A stretch of 64,000 bases of DNA from contig NZ_JACOIJ010000013.1 in NCBI RefSeq assembly GCF_014692495.1, forward strand, positions 1 through 64,000, in the 5' to 3' direction. A program made the position numbers and the translations under genes. The notes under the pieces are model-generated. The model made no database searches and had not been told where the DNA came from. It saw only the letters and a list, made by a program, of their open reading frames with translations. Of this stretch, positions 26,356-35,962 are shown piece after piece. This DNA is from Sphingobacterium litopenaei. GTDB taxonomy: Bacteria > Bacteroidota > Bacteroidia > Sphingobacteriales > Sphingobacteriaceae. Position 1 is the stretch's first letter; each line of letters starts with the position of its first letter.

Positions 26356-27633
26356 ATGAAAGCGAATAGAATAGTATTAGGTGGTTTAGCATTGACAATA
26401 GCCGTGGCTATTAGTTCATGTTCAACAAGTAAGCAAATCGCTTACAAAGATGACATGTACAATAATCGTCAGGCTAATGTTGATCAACCTTATCAAAGTC
26501 CAGATTATTACTATACGGACGAACAATATACAGAACAAAATAATGATTATTATGCCGATGAATATTCTGATGAAGAATATTATGAGGATGGATATGAAGA
26601 TCTAGAATACGCTAATCGTATCAATAGATTTTATTATTCTTCTCCAGGTATGACATATTATGATCCATTCTTTGATCCATGGTTTGGCTATGGTTATGGT
26701 GGAATGGGTTTGGGATGGTCTAATTGGGGCTGGGGTTCTAATTGGTCACTAGGGTTTGGATGGGGCTATCCATACGGACGTTTCGGTTATAACTTTGGAT
26801 GGGGAAATCCTTACTATTCATACGGTTGGGGCTGGGGTAATCCATATTATTATGGTTCGTATTGGGGATATAACTCTTATTACAATCATTGGGGACATCC
26901 TTATTACGGATATAGTAATGTAGGTTATGGAAATGGTTATAGAGTTCGCCCTACTTATACGTCTGTTCGCTCGACAAATCGTGGCTCATACGATTCAAGG
27001 GTTAATAATCGATCAACTAACAGAGCTACAGCAGGAACATCCTCTCGCAGTGTAAGCAGAGATGCAAGCGGACGCATAGTGACAGGTTCAAGAGTATCTT
27101 CTAGAAATACTGAAGGTTCATCACGTACTAGCACTACACGCAGAGAAAATGGTACTGTACAAAGAGGAACATCTTCACGTAGCGTATCAGAAAGATCATC
27201 TAGTACTACTGAAAGAGGAACTATACAAAGAGGTACTTCTTCACGCAGTGTAACTCCAGATAGAAATTCTAATTCGGGTAATTCTAGAGGTACTACTATC
27301 CAGAGAGGAACTTCAAGTGAAAGAGGAACAACTACAACATATCCTTCTACTAGATCTACTACTACAGACCGTTCGTCGAGATCATCATCGGATAACACGA
27401 ATAGATCTACAACAACAAATAGAAGTGTTAGAGAAAGTTCAAGTTCATCTTCTAGCAGTAGCAGAGGAAGTTCATATACACCATCGAGCTCTTCTTCTTC
27501 ATCTTCTTCTGTAGGAAGTTCTTCAAGAAGTTCTTCTTCATCAGTAGGTAGCAGTTCTTCAGGTTCTTCATCAAGAAGCTCGTCTTCTGGATCAAGTTCA
27601 TCGGGCTCAAGCTCGCGTTCTTCAAGAAGATAA
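26356..27633 (+). CDS. Low-complexity Gly/Tyr/Trp- and Ser/Arg-rich lipoprotein
   Basis: A 425-residue protein with a lipoprotein signal (ISSCSTSK, Cys22). It has three biased blocks: Asp/Glu/Tyr-rich (about 45-90), Gly/Tyr/Trp/Asn-rich (about 98-205) and Arg/Ser/Thr-rich to the end. The last ends in about 70 residues of almost pure Ser with Gly and Arg. The motif QRGTSS recurs (IQRGTSSRSV and close variants). No folded domain is evident. Such proteins occur in Sphingobacteriia and Cytophagia and are probably surface-exposed and disordered. Role unknown; adhesion, gliding or a matrix role are only guesses. Confidence 0.75.
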   Translation: MKANRIVLGGLALTIAVAISSCSTSKQIAYKDDMYNNRQANVDQPYQSPDYYYTDEQYTEQNNDYYADEYSDEEYYEDGYEDLEYANRINRFYYSSPGMTYYDPFFDPWFGYGYGGMGLGWSNWGWGSNWSLGFGWGYPYGRFGYNFGWGNPYYSYGWGWGNPYYYGSYWGYNSYYNHWGHPYYGYSNVGYGNGYRVRPTYTSVRSTNRGSYDSRVNNRSTNRATAGTSSRSVSRDASGRIVTGSRVSSRNTEGSSRTSTTRRENGTVQRGTSSRSVSERSSSTTERGTIQRGTSSRSVTPDRNSNSGNSRGTTIQRGTSSERGTTTTYPSTRSTTTDRSSRSSSDNTNRSTTTNRSVRESSSSSSSSSRGSSYTPSSSSSSSSSVGSSSRSSSSSVGSSSSGSSSRSSSSGSSSSGSSSRSSRR

Positions 27634-27649
27634 CATTAATAAAAATATT

Positions 27650-27675
27650 TGCCAGCTCTTATGAGCTGGCATTTC
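27650..27675 (+). terminator. Terminator of the low-complexity lipoprotein gene
   Basis: A 9-bp stem, TGCCAGCTC (27650-27658) / GAGCTGGCA (27663-27671), has loop TTAT and then TTTCTTT. It lies inside the open frame of the next gene upstream of its true start, which argues for the ATG at 27703. Confidence 0.85.
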
Positions 27676-27702
27676 TTTAACCTTATTTTGACTAATAATC
27701 TC

Positions 27703-29262
27703 ATGAATATTAAAAAAATTATACTTTCTGTTTTTGTGTCTAGCGCTTTTTGGGGATATGCTCAAGCGCAATCCGTAGACGATGCTGTTTCTTTTTCTAA
27801 AGATGATAATCCAGCTTCAGCCAGAATCAAAGGTATGGGAAATGTACAAACTTCTCTAGGAGGTGATATTACTGCGGTAAATGGTAATCCTGCAGGTCTT
27901 GGATTTTTCAGCCGCTCTGATATAAGCATTACTTTTGACTATTTACAGAACAGCAATAAGGCCGATTTCCTTGGCACTAATTCTAATAGTAATAAAGGAA
28001 ATTTTGGCGTTTCGCAAGCTGGTGTAGTTTTTAATTTTCCCAATAGAAATCAGATAGCGGGGTATGCAGGCTGGCAAAATTTTAATATGGGAATCAGCTA
28101 CAATAAAAAGCAGAATTTCAATAATTCAATTATTTACAATGGAATAAATAATGAAACATCCTATGTAAATAATCTTACAGACATCATGGCTGAAGATAAA
28201 GGCTTTGAAAATGATTTTTATAATAGTTATCTTGTTGAAAAATTTGCTAATCCAGCAGATGGATACTTCCCTTTAGCAGAAGAAGGCTATGATAAAGATC
28301 AAGTTAATGATTTATTAACAAAAGGTTACCATAGTAATACTGCTCTCGCTTTTGGTGCAAACTATAATAATAAATTCTATATCGGAGGTACTTTAGGTTT
28401 GTCATTCTTTAAATATGAAAAGAGTAAGATATTTGAAGAAAATGGTTTGACAAAACTTGCAGTAGATGTAGCAAAGGACAACCCAAATTCTGATTTCGCT
28501 GACCCGACCTCTGCTGATTATATAAAGTTTGGAGATAAAAGCTATCAACTAATAGATGATTATTCTCAAATTAGTGAAGGTTCAGGTGTTGACTTTAAAT
28601 TAGGTATGATCTACAAGCCTGCTACCGATTGGAATATTGGCTTAACAATCACCACTCCTACGTTGTTAAGCATCAGCGAAACTACTGACGCCTTTACTGA
28701 TGTTAGTTTTTTTCCTGATATGGGATCTAATAATTCATTTCACACTTATGAGTCAAAATTGTACTCAAGTGATCAAGATTATAACTTAACTACGCCTTGG
28801 AAATTCGCATTAGGCGCTACTAAATTCTTTAATCGAGGATTATTTAGTGCAGAAATGGAATATATAACCTACAATACTACACGATACAGTAATCCTTCAA
28901 GATTTAACTCATTCCAAAATATGAATGATATTATCAAGGATGAGCTGCAAGGTGCAGTGAATGTTCGTTTAGGAGGTGAATATTTGATTAATAATATTAT
29001 CAGTGGACGTGCAGGATTCAACTTTATAGGCAATCCTTACAAATATGCTGAAGAAACTAATGTTAGTGGTAGTGTTGGTCTAGGTTTCAAATTGACGAAC
29101 ACCTTATATGCTGATATAGCTATTGTACATCAAGTTAATTCTTACAGCGCTGCACCTTATGTGTTAAGTGATTTTTGGTACGATAGAGGAAGTTTTGAAC
29201 CAATCGCAGATTTAAAACTTCAACGCACAAATGCATTGTTTACTATTGGAGCTAAGTTTTAG
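27703..29262 (+). CDS. Outer-membrane beta-barrel protein, FadL/OmpP1 (PorV-like) type
   Basis: About 519 residues with a signal peptide (about 1-19, cleaved after AQA). The mature N terminus is VDDAVSFSKDDNPASARIKGMGN followed by SLGGDITAVNGNPAGLGFF, the NPAG hallmark of the FadL/OmpP1 superfamily in Bacteroidota. The rest is strand-rich barrel ending TIGAKF with a C-terminal Phe. FadL proteins move hydrophobic molecules; the substrate here is unknown. The open frame reaches back to 27649, but that extension is the terminator of the previous gene. Confidence 0.82.
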   Translation: MNIKKIILSVFVSSAFWGYAQAQSVDDAVSFSKDDNPASARIKGMGNVQTSLGGDITAVNGNPAGLGFFSRSDISITFDYLQNSNKADFLGTNSNSNKGNFGVSQAGVVFNFPNRNQIAGYAGWQNFNMGISYNKKQNFNNSIIYNGINNETSYVNNLTDIMAEDKGFENDFYNSYLVEKFANPADGYFPLAEEGYDKDQVNDLLTKGYHSNTALAFGANYNNKFYIGGTLGLSFFKYEKSKIFEENGLTKLAVDVAKDNPNSDFADPTSADYIKFGDKSYQLIDDYSQISEGSGVDFKLGMIYKPATDWNIGLTITTPTLLSISETTDAFTDVSFFPDMGSNNSFHTYESKLYSSDQDYNLTTPWKFALGATKFFNRGLFSAEMEYITYNTTRYSNPSRFNSFQNMNDIIKDELQGAVNVRLGGEYLINNIISGRAGFNFIGNPYKYAEETNVSGSVGLGFKLTNTLYADIAIVHQVNSYSAAPYVLSDFWYDRGSFEPIADLKLQRTNALFTIGAKF

Positions 29263-29285
29263 ATAATTTTCAATTTATATCAACG

Positions 29286-29316
29286 AATAGCGGAGTATTT
29301 ACTTCGCTATTTTTAT
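29286..29316. terminator. Hairpin between two convergent genes (OM protein and ABC transporter)
   Basis: AATAGCGGAGTA (29286-29297) pairs with TACTTCGCTATT (29300-29311) with one G-T pair, followed by TTTT. It serves the plus-strand gene and probably also the minus-strand gene. Confidence 0.7.
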
Positions 29317-29338
29317 TTGGGTTCCTTTGATTCATCCA

Positions 29339-31122
29339 TTAATTATCCTGCATACTTTTAGTAATCTTCTGAATATTCAGGCTATTCGCCATAGCGGAAA
29401 AAATACGATGATAAGTTCCTTTTTGATCGTATAAATCATCGTGTGTTCCGTCTTCCACTACCCTACCTTTTTCCATCACAATAATATGAGAAGCGTCAAT
29501 TATTTGGGAAATGGAATGAGATACGATTACTACTGTACGCCCGACTTTGATCGCATCAAGACTATTTTTAATTTGCTCTGTCGCTATAGCATCCAAATTG
29601 GCCGTGGGTTCATCCAAAAATATAATCGGAGGATTTTTCAAAAACATTCTGGCTATTGCAATACGCTGTTGCTGTCCTCCGGATAATAAATGAGCTTCGG
29701 AATCATATCCTTTTGGCAATTCCATTATCTGTTCATGGATATACGCTTTCTTCGCAGCTTCCATCACATCTTCAAGGGATGCTGTAATCTTTCCATAGCG
29801 GATATTATCCGCAATAGTTCCTTTGAAAATGTGGTTTTTCTGAAGGACCAAGCCAATATTCTCGCGCAAAAATTTTGTATCGTATTCTTTTAAATTCACT
29901 CCATCTAAAAAAATATCGCCCGATGTAGGATAGTAAAACTTATCCAAAACATTAATAACGGTACTTTTGCCCGCTCCGCTCAAGCCAACTAAAGCCGTAA
30001 TCTCATTAGGTTCTATACGCATTGATACATTGTACAAGGCTGGTGTTCCATTGGGATATTCAAAATCTACATGACGCATTTCGATAGCACCAGTAATTTT
30101 TGTTGGTCTATAATATCCTGTTAATTCTTTTTGATCGTCAGCCTTTAAAATTTCAAAAAAGCTTTCTGAATATATCAAAGCATCATTCACCTCATCATAT
30201 ATACGATGCAGTTGTCTGATTGGGGCAGAAACATTGTTAAATAACATGATGTGAAACATAATTGCCCCTAGCGTCATTTGCTCATCCAGCACAAAATATG
30301 CTGTAAGAATAATTACCAATACGATACCGATCTGCTCCACAAAACTTTTTAGGCTATCGAAAAGGTAACTCGTCTTGCGTGTAGACATTTGATTTTCCGT
30401 CATATCGTATTGAATTTTACGATGACGTTCGGCTTCTTCGCCTTCTCGCACAAAGGATTTGATTACCGTGATAGAATCAATAAGATTGATAATTTGATTG
30501 CTTTTATTCTCTCTGAAAAACCGCATATTACGACGGAAACCAGATAATTTGGTGGCCTGTAATTGAGAAATATAGAAATAAATAGGAACGGTAATAAGTC
30601 CAATAAGACCAACATAAAAGTTGGCCAAAAACATGCATACCAAAGCTACAATAGCTGTCGTAAAAAGCGGTAAAATGTCTATGAAGAAATTCTGCACCAA
30701 ACGTGTCAATGAACTAATTCCAGCATCAATACGCGTTTGTAATTTACCTGATTCATTGGACTCGGTGGTATAAAATGCCATTCTATAGGTCAGAATCTTC
30801 TCGACAATAGTCTGCGAAAAGTCCCGGGCAATCATAATTTTTAATTTCTCCCCATAAAACTTCTGGCCGAATTGTACCAGCGAATAAATGATTTCTTTTC
30901 CTAACAAGATGGCAGAAATAATCCCTATGATATGCATGCCCTGCTGGAGTGGGGTTTTGTTTACCAACAAATCACTTATTTATCTACAGTATATTTCAGT
31001 ACAAATGCATTAATCTGTGCTGCAAATGATCCGATTACTGTCAATCCTAATGCTAGAAAAATTAGATGTTTGTAAGGTTTGACAAACGGAAGGATATTTT
31101 TGTATAGGTTTCTTATTGTCAT
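29339..31122 (-). pseudogene. ABC exporter (fused permease and ATPase), frameshifted near the N terminus
   Basis: The main frame (29339-30970) encodes the permease and a complete nucleotide-binding domain: Walker A GLSGAGKST, signature LLSGGQQQRIAIARM, Walker B IIFLDEP and H-loop VSHS. It lacks the first TM helix. That helix is in a second frame that starts with the ATG at 31122 (MTIRNLYKNILPFVKPYK) and stops at 30976. One extra A in the AAA run (plus-strand TTT, 30979-30981) would join TVDK to ISDLLVNK in one frame and give a normal protein of about 594 residues. This is either a real inactivating deletion or a homopolymer sequencing error. It lies 47 bp downstream of glpR. Confidence 0.8.
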
Positions 31123-31169
31123 ACAATAAGTATAACAACAAAATTTTGTATTTGTTTCCTAACGGTATG

Positions 31170-31931
31170 CTATTTACATACGATGGTTTGTATTCCCAGA
31201 GAATCAAATAATTCTTGGAAAGAAGAAGGTATTTCGTTGCTAATAATAACATCTATATTAGAGAAATCAGCAATTTTACCAAAACTCTTTCTGCTAAATT
31301 TACTTGAATCCGCTAGCACAATAACTTGTTGAGCGACTGAAATCATTTTTTGGTTTAACAAAGCTTCTTGCGCACTAGTAGTAGAAATGCCATATTCTAA
31401 ATCTATACCATCCACACCTAGAAAAAGTTTGGAGCAAAAAAATTGTTCCAGGGTATTAATAGCATATTGACCTGTCACGGAAGAAGAAGTATGTCGAACA
31501 GAACCTCCCAACTGAATAACCTCTACATTAGAATGCTTTAAAAGTTCCAAAGTGACATTTAATGCAGACGTAACCACGGTCAAATGACCTTGAGGTATTA
31601 TCTCGCGCGCAAAAAATTGTGTAGTCGTACCTGATCCAATGATAATGGAATCATTTGGCGTCACAAAATTAGCGGAAGCTTTTGCAATAGCACGTTTTTC
31701 TGCCTCATGCAATTTTTCTTTTTCAATAACTGAACGATCTGTCTGATAAGGGTTTTGTTTGGTTACGCCTCCATGTGTCCGATACACCAATCCAGAATCT
31801 TCTAAAAATTGTAAATCCTTTCGTATTGTTACGGATGAAACTCCTAAACTTTCACAAAGTTCTACTACCGATATATGTCCTTTAAGGTTTACTTCCCTGA
31901 TAATGTGTTGATGACGTTCGACGTTATTCAT
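31170..31931 (-). CDS. glpR: DeoR/GlpR family transcriptional repressor (probable glycerol regulon regulator)
   Basis: A 253-residue DeoR-family protein. The N-terminal helix-turn-helix is HISVVELCESLGVSSVTIRKDL (about 19-40), with the DeoR-typical RTHGGV following. The C-terminal sugar-phosphate-sensing domain (about 75-250) has the DeoRC pattern IIIGSGTTTQFFA, VVTSALNVTLEL and VDGIDLEYGISTTSAQEA. It is divergent from glpD, so it is probably the glycerol-3-phosphate-responsive repressor of glpDKF. Candidate operator boxes lie in the 127-bp intergenic gap. The effector is inferred from context. Confidence 0.85.
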   Translation of the reverse strand: MNNVERHQHIIREVNLKGHISVVELCESLGVSSVTIRKDLQFLEDSGLVYRTHGGVTKQNPYQTDRSVIEKEKLHEAEKRAIAKASANFVTPNDSIIIGSGTTTQFFAREIIPQGHLTVVTSALNVTLELLKHSNVEVIQLGGSVRHTSSSVTGQYAINTLEQFFCSKLFLGVDGIDLEYGISTTSAQEALLNQKMISVAQQVIVLADSSKFSRKSFGKIADFSNIDVIISNEIPSSFQELFDSLGIQTIVCK

Positions 31932-31958
31932 AATGGTCTAATTTATCAATTAATTCTA

Positions 31959-32024
31959 AAACGAAAGAAAAAGATAAAATATTTTTCATTTTGTTTCGTT
32001 TATTTACGTTTTTTATTAATTTTA
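31959..32024 (+). promoter_or_regulatory. glpR-glpD intergenic control region: inverted repeat and TTTCG/TTTACG boxes
   Basis: AAACGAAA (31959-31966) and TTTCGTTT (31994-32001) are exact inverted copies. A related TTTACG box occurs at 32003-32008 and another at 32021-32026. TAATTTTA (32017-32024) fits 7 of 8 positions of the -7 element, with TTTG at 31990-31993 upstream. The boxes overlap or flank the promoter, as expected for a DeoR-family repressor operator. Assignment to GlpR is inferred from position and from TTTCG-type sites known for other DeoR-family proteins. Confidence 0.5.
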
Positions 32025-32058
32025 CGCGATAACCAAAACACAATTACATCTATTCAAA

Positions 32059-33624
32059 ATGAAATTTACTAGAAACGAAGCTATTAGAAGCATTGAAAGC
32101 ACCCAAGAATGGGACATTACGATTATCGGTGGTGGTGCTACGGGCCTAGGTATAGCAGTTGATGCCGCATCCAGAGGTTATAAAACATTACTTGTCGAGA
32201 AGTATGATTTTGCAAAAGGTACATCAAGTAAAAGTACGAAGCTTGTCCACGGAGGAGTTCGTTACTTGGCTAACGGTGATGTAAAATTGGTAATGTCAGC
32301 TTTAAAAGAGCGCGGTTTAATTTTCAAAAATGCCCCTCATGTTTCTTTTGTTCAAAGTTTTGTTATCCCTTCGTATGATTTCTTTGGCAAAATGAAATTT
32401 TTGATTGGCTTAAAGTTATACGATTGGCTTGCAGGTAAACTTCGTATTGGTAAATCAACGTTATTGAGTAAGTCTGAGGTTATCGAAAAACTACCAAAAG
32501 TAAAACAGAAAAACTTAATCGGTGGTATCCAATATTTTGATGGTCAATTTGACGATGCACGTTTAGCATTAAATTTAGGGCAGACTGCTTCAGAACATGG
32601 TGCTGTTGTATTAAACTATTCTGAAGCATCAGCTATCTTAAAAGACGACAAGGGTACTGTAACCGGCATTGAATTTATTGATAGAGATACGGATAAGAAA
32701 TACACCATTAAATCCAAAGCAGTAATTAATGCTACAGGAATTTTTGTGGATGATATTTTGAAATTAGATGTGGCTGCTCATAAAAATTTGGTAAGACCAA
32801 GTCAGGGAGCACATATTGTAATTGACAAAAAATTCTTAGGCAATATTGATGCCCTTATGATTCCCGAAACAAGTGATGGTCGTGTACTTTTTGGTGTGCC
32901 TTGGCATGACAAAGTCTTATTAGGCACGACGGATACCCCTTTGAATGCACATCAAATTGAGCCTCGCCCTTTGGAAGAAGAGATCCAATTCATTTTGACT
33001 ACAGCGAATGATTATTTGGACAACGCACCTACCCGTCAAGATGTATTAAGTGTATTCGCTGGTTTAAGACCTTTGGCTGCCCCTACTGATAATGACAGCA
33101 ACAGTACAAAAGAAATTTCTAGAGATCACAAATTAATCAAAAGTAAATCTGGATTAATCACTATTACAGGTGGTAAATGGACTACCTATCGTAAGATGGC
33201 AGAAGAAACTGTAGACTTAGCGATTACAACAGGAAATCTTGCACCAAAAGCTTGTCAAACAACCACACTTCAAATCCATGGTTACTCTACAGAGAGACGT
33301 GAGGGACATTGGCAAGTGTACGGTTCAGATACTGAGCAAATCAAAAATTTGGTTAAAGAAACACCTTCATTAGGTAATAGACTACATCCAAATTATGATT
33401 TTATCGAAGCAGAAGTAGTTTGGGCAAGCAGAAATGAAATGATTTACAACATTGAAGATTTCTTAGCACGTAGAATTCGTTTTCTTCTTTTAGATGCCAA
33501 AGCATCCCTTCTAGCAGCACCTCGAGTGGCCGAATTAATGGCGAACGAACTGCAAAAAGATGAAAATTGGGTTAAAGCACAATTGGAAAATTATAGTGCA
33601 TTAGTCAAAAACTATACGCTATAA
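32059..33624 (+). CDS. glpD: Aerobic glycerol-3-phosphate dehydrogenase, FAD-dependent
   Basis: Oxidises glycerol-3-phosphate to dihydroxyacetone phosphate and passes electrons to the quinone pool at the membrane. 521 residues. The N-terminal FAD motif IGGGATGLGIAVDAASRG (about 23-40) is followed by the GlpD signature TSSKSTKLVHGGVRYL (about 56-71). GLRPLAAP and GGKWTTYRKMAEE are also present. The C-terminal cap domain (about 400-521) is intact. First gene of glpD-glpK-glpF, divergent from glpR. Confidence 0.95.
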   Translation: MKFTRNEAIRSIESTQEWDITIIGGGATGLGIAVDAASRGYKTLLVEKYDFAKGTSSKSTKLVHGGVRYLANGDVKLVMSALKERGLIFKNAPHVSFVQSFVIPSYDFFGKMKFLIGLKLYDWLAGKLRIGKSTLLSKSEVIEKLPKVKQKNLIGGIQYFDGQFDDARLALNLGQTASEHGAVVLNYSEASAILKDDKGTVTGIEFIDRDTDKKYTIKSKAVINATGIFVDDILKLDVAAHKNLVRPSQGAHIVIDKKFLGNIDALMIPETSDGRVLFGVPWHDKVLLGTTDTPLNAHQIEPRPLEEEIQFILTTANDYLDNAPTRQDVLSVFAGLRPLAAPTDNDSNSTKEISRDHKLIKSKSGLITITGGKWTTYRKMAEETVDLAITTGNLAPKACQTTTLQIHGYSTERREGHWQVYGSDTEQIKNLVKETPSLGNRLHPNYDFIEAEVVWASRNEMIYNIEDFLARRIRFLLLDAKASLLAAPRVAELMANELQKDENWVKAQLENYSALVKNYTL

Positions 33625-33657
33625 CAATAAATAGTAACACTATAAACCAAATTTGAT

Positions 33658-35160
33658 ATGAAAAAGGAATACATTCTTTCCTTAGATCAAGGTACTACGA
33701 GTTCTCGCGCTATCTTATTCAACCACAATGGGGAGATTGTGGAAGTAGCGCAAAAAGAGTTCAAACAAATCTATCCTAAATCAGGATGGGTAGAGCACGA
33801 TGCGCAAGAAATCTGGTCTACACAGCTTGCTGTCATGACCGAAGCTATCGCAAAAGCTAATGTAAAACTTGATTCTATAAAAGGAATAGGCATCACCAAT
33901 CAACGTGAGACGACAATTGTCTGGCATCGCAAAACAGGAAAACCCATTTGTAATGCGATAGTATGGCAAGATCGACGCACGGCAGATTATTGTAAATCAA
34001 TTGCTGAAAAAGGATTAGACACCTTGATTCAAGAAAAAACAGGTCTTTTAATTGATGCGTATTTTTCTGCTTCTAAGATTAATTGGATTTTAGAAAATGT
34101 GGAAGGAGCGCGTCTAATGGCTGAAAATGGTGAATTAGCTTTCGGAACCGTAGATTCTTGGTTAGTATACAATTTGACAAATGGTGAAAAACATGTTACT
34201 GATGTAACTAATGCTTCAAGAACATTACTTCTTAATATACATACTTTAGATTGGGATCAAGAGTTACTAGATATTTTTGATATCCCAAAATCGATGTTAC
34301 CAACAGTAGCAAGCAGTTCTGAACTTTACGGTCATACTTCATTGGAAATTGGCAATGTAAATATTCCGATAGCGGGTATTGCAGGAGACCAACAAGCTGC
34401 GCTTTTTGGTCAGTTATGTACAAAAGAAGGTATGGCTAAAAATACTTATGGAACAGGTTGTTTTCTGTTAATGAATATTGGCAGTAAGCCTGTAATTTCA
34501 AAAAACAAATTGGTCACTACAGTTGCTTGGAAAATTGGCAAGGAAGTAAATTATGCCTTAGAGGGCAGTATTTTCATTGGTGGAGCTGTTGTACAATGGT
34601 TAAGGGATGAATTAGGCATTATCAAAAAATCATCTGAGGTAGAAGCTTTGGCAACGAGTGTTCCGGATACCAATGGAGTCTATCTAGTTCCTGCATTCTC
34701 GGGATTAGGTGCACCACACTGGAATGCTAACGCACGTGGAACTATCGTCGGTCTTTCAAGAGGTACAAAAGACGCACATATTGCACGTGCAGCTTTGGAA
34801 AGCATCGCTTATCAGACTTATGATATTTTGAAAGCCATGGAAAACGATTCGGAAAACCAAATCCAGGAATTGCGTGTGGACGGTGGCGCTACCAACAATA
34901 ACTTCTTGATGCAATTTCAAGCCGATATTGTACAAACCAAAGTTATTCGTCCAGCTATCACGGAAACTACAGCAATGGGTGCCGCATTCTTGGCGGGACT
35001 AGCAGTAGGATTTTGGAGTGATATTGATGAATTAAAATCTCTGTGGAAAGAAGATAAGGCTTTCGAAGCTAAATCAGAAGAAGGTTCGAATAAAGAGCTG
35101 TTGCGTGAATGGAAAAGAGCAACTGAAACAGCAAAATTCTGGGCTAACTATAAAGACTAA
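33658..35160 (+). CDS. glpK: Glycerol kinase
   Basis: Phosphorylates glycerol to sn-glycerol-3-phosphate. A 500-residue FGGY-family kinase. The N-terminal [13 protein letters not shown] binds phosphate, [18 protein letters not shown] and [13 protein letters not shown] (with the catalytic Asp region ...[13 protein letters not shown]) follow, then [15 protein letters not shown] and the C-terminal [19 protein letters not shown]. Starts 33 bp after glpD. Confidence 0.96.
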   Translation: MKKEYILSLDQGTTSSRAILFNHNGEIVEVAQKEFKQIYPKSGWVEHDAQEIWSTQLAVMTEAIAKANVKLDSIKGIGITNQRETTIVWHRKTGKPICNAIVWQDRRTADYCKSIAEKGLDTLIQEKTGLLIDAYFSASKINWILENVEGARLMAENGELAFGTVDSWLVYNLTNGEKHVTDVTNASRTLLLNIHTLDWDQELLDIFDIPKSMLPTVASSSELYGHTSLEIGNVNIPIAGIAGDQQAALFGQLCTKEGMAKNTYGTGCFLLMNIGSKPVISKNKLVTTVAWKIGKEVNYALEGSIFIGGAVVQWLRDELGIIKKSSEVEALATSVPDTNGVYLVPAFSGLGAPHWNANARGTIVGLSRGTKDAHIARAALESIAYQTYDILKAMENDSENQIQELRVDGGATNNNFLMQFQADIVQTKVIRPAITETTAMGAAFLAGLAVGFWSDIDELKSLWKEDKAFEAKSEEGSNKELLREWKRATETAKFWANYKD

Positions 35161-35186
35161 AAAATTATAACTAATAAACTACTATT

Positions 35187-35912
35187 ATGACACCTTTATT
35201 AGCTGAATTTATTGGAACAGCTGTATTAATCCTTCTGGGAGGTGGAGTTGTAGCCAATGTCCTTCTAAAAGGAACAAATGGCAACAATTCTGGCTGGATT
35301 GTGATTAGTACTGCTTGGGCTTTAGCTGTTTTCGTAGGCGTTACGATTGCAGGCCCCTATAGCGGAGCACATTTGAACTGCGCTGTTAGTTTATCGGTAT
35401 TAATCATGGGCGAAATGAGTTTGATGACAGCATTAGGCTATATGGCTGCGCAATTAGCAGGTGCTATGCTTGGTTCTTTTTGCGTTTGGGCATTCTACAA
35501 AGATCATTTTGACCAAACAGAAGATGCTGGCGCTAAACAAGCAGTATTCTGCACTTCTCCTGCAATCAAAAACTTACCTCGCAATTTGCTAAGTGAGACA
35601 CTAGCGACTTTTGTTCTAATTTTCACTATTCTGCATTTTAAGGATGCCACTTTGAATTCCACCACACCTATTGGCTTAGGCTCTATTGGTGCACTACCAG
35701 TGGCTTTTCTTGTTTGGGCAATAGGACTTTCATTAGGAGGAACAACGGGATATGCGATCAATCCAGCGAGAGATTTGGGACCGCGCATTGTTCATGCATT
35801 AGTACCCATTAAAAACAAAGCGTCATTTAATGCGGAATATGCATGGGTTCCAGTATTGGGGCCAATGATAGGCGCAGCATTAGCAGCATTACTATATCTT
35901 GTCATACATTAA
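35187..35912 (+). CDS. glpF: MIP-family glycerol facilitator (aquaglyceroporin)
   Basis: A 241-residue, six-helix channel for glycerol entry. The second half-helix motif is canonical: NPARDLGPR (Asn192-Pro-Ala, with Asp196 typical of glycerol channels and Arg195 of the filter). The first half-helix motif reads GAHLNCAVS, so the usual NPA is Asn64-Cys65-Ala66. The Asn that orients substrate is kept, while Pro is lost. This could be a lineage variant or affect selectivity. Starts 26 bp after glpK and is the last gene of glpDKF; no strong terminator is visible before the susC leader. Confidence 0.9.
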   Translation: MTPLLAEFIGTAVLILLGGGVVANVLLKGTNGNNSGWIVISTAWALAVFVGVTIAGPYSGAHLNCAVSLSVLIMGEMSLMTALGYMAAQLAGAMLGSFCVWAFYKDHFDQTEDAGAKQAVFCTSPAIKNLPRNLLSETLATFVLIFTILHFKDATLNSTTPIGLGSIGALPVAFLVWAIGLSLGGTTGYAINPARDLGPRIVHALVPIKNKASFNAEYAWVPVLGPMIGAALAALLYLVIH

Positions 35913-35962
35913 TGATAAACATATATAGATAAATTAAGAAAAGAAACATAACCAACAATTAG

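Noticed and set aside
26955-27398. 147-residue open frame opposite the Ser/Arg-rich lipoprotein, rich in Leu, Val, Asp and Glu
   Set aside because: It is the reverse complement of the biased Ser/Arg/Thr codons; it has no domain, no promoter and no spacing to neighbours.
26990-27630. Possible CRISPR or tandem repeat array
   Set aside because: The repeats encode QRGTSS and Ser-rich peptides in one frame, vary in spacing and have no direct-repeat/spacer pattern.
27649-27702. N-terminal extension of the FadL-type protein
   Set aside because: It contains the terminator hairpin of the preceding gene; a signal peptide begins at 27703.
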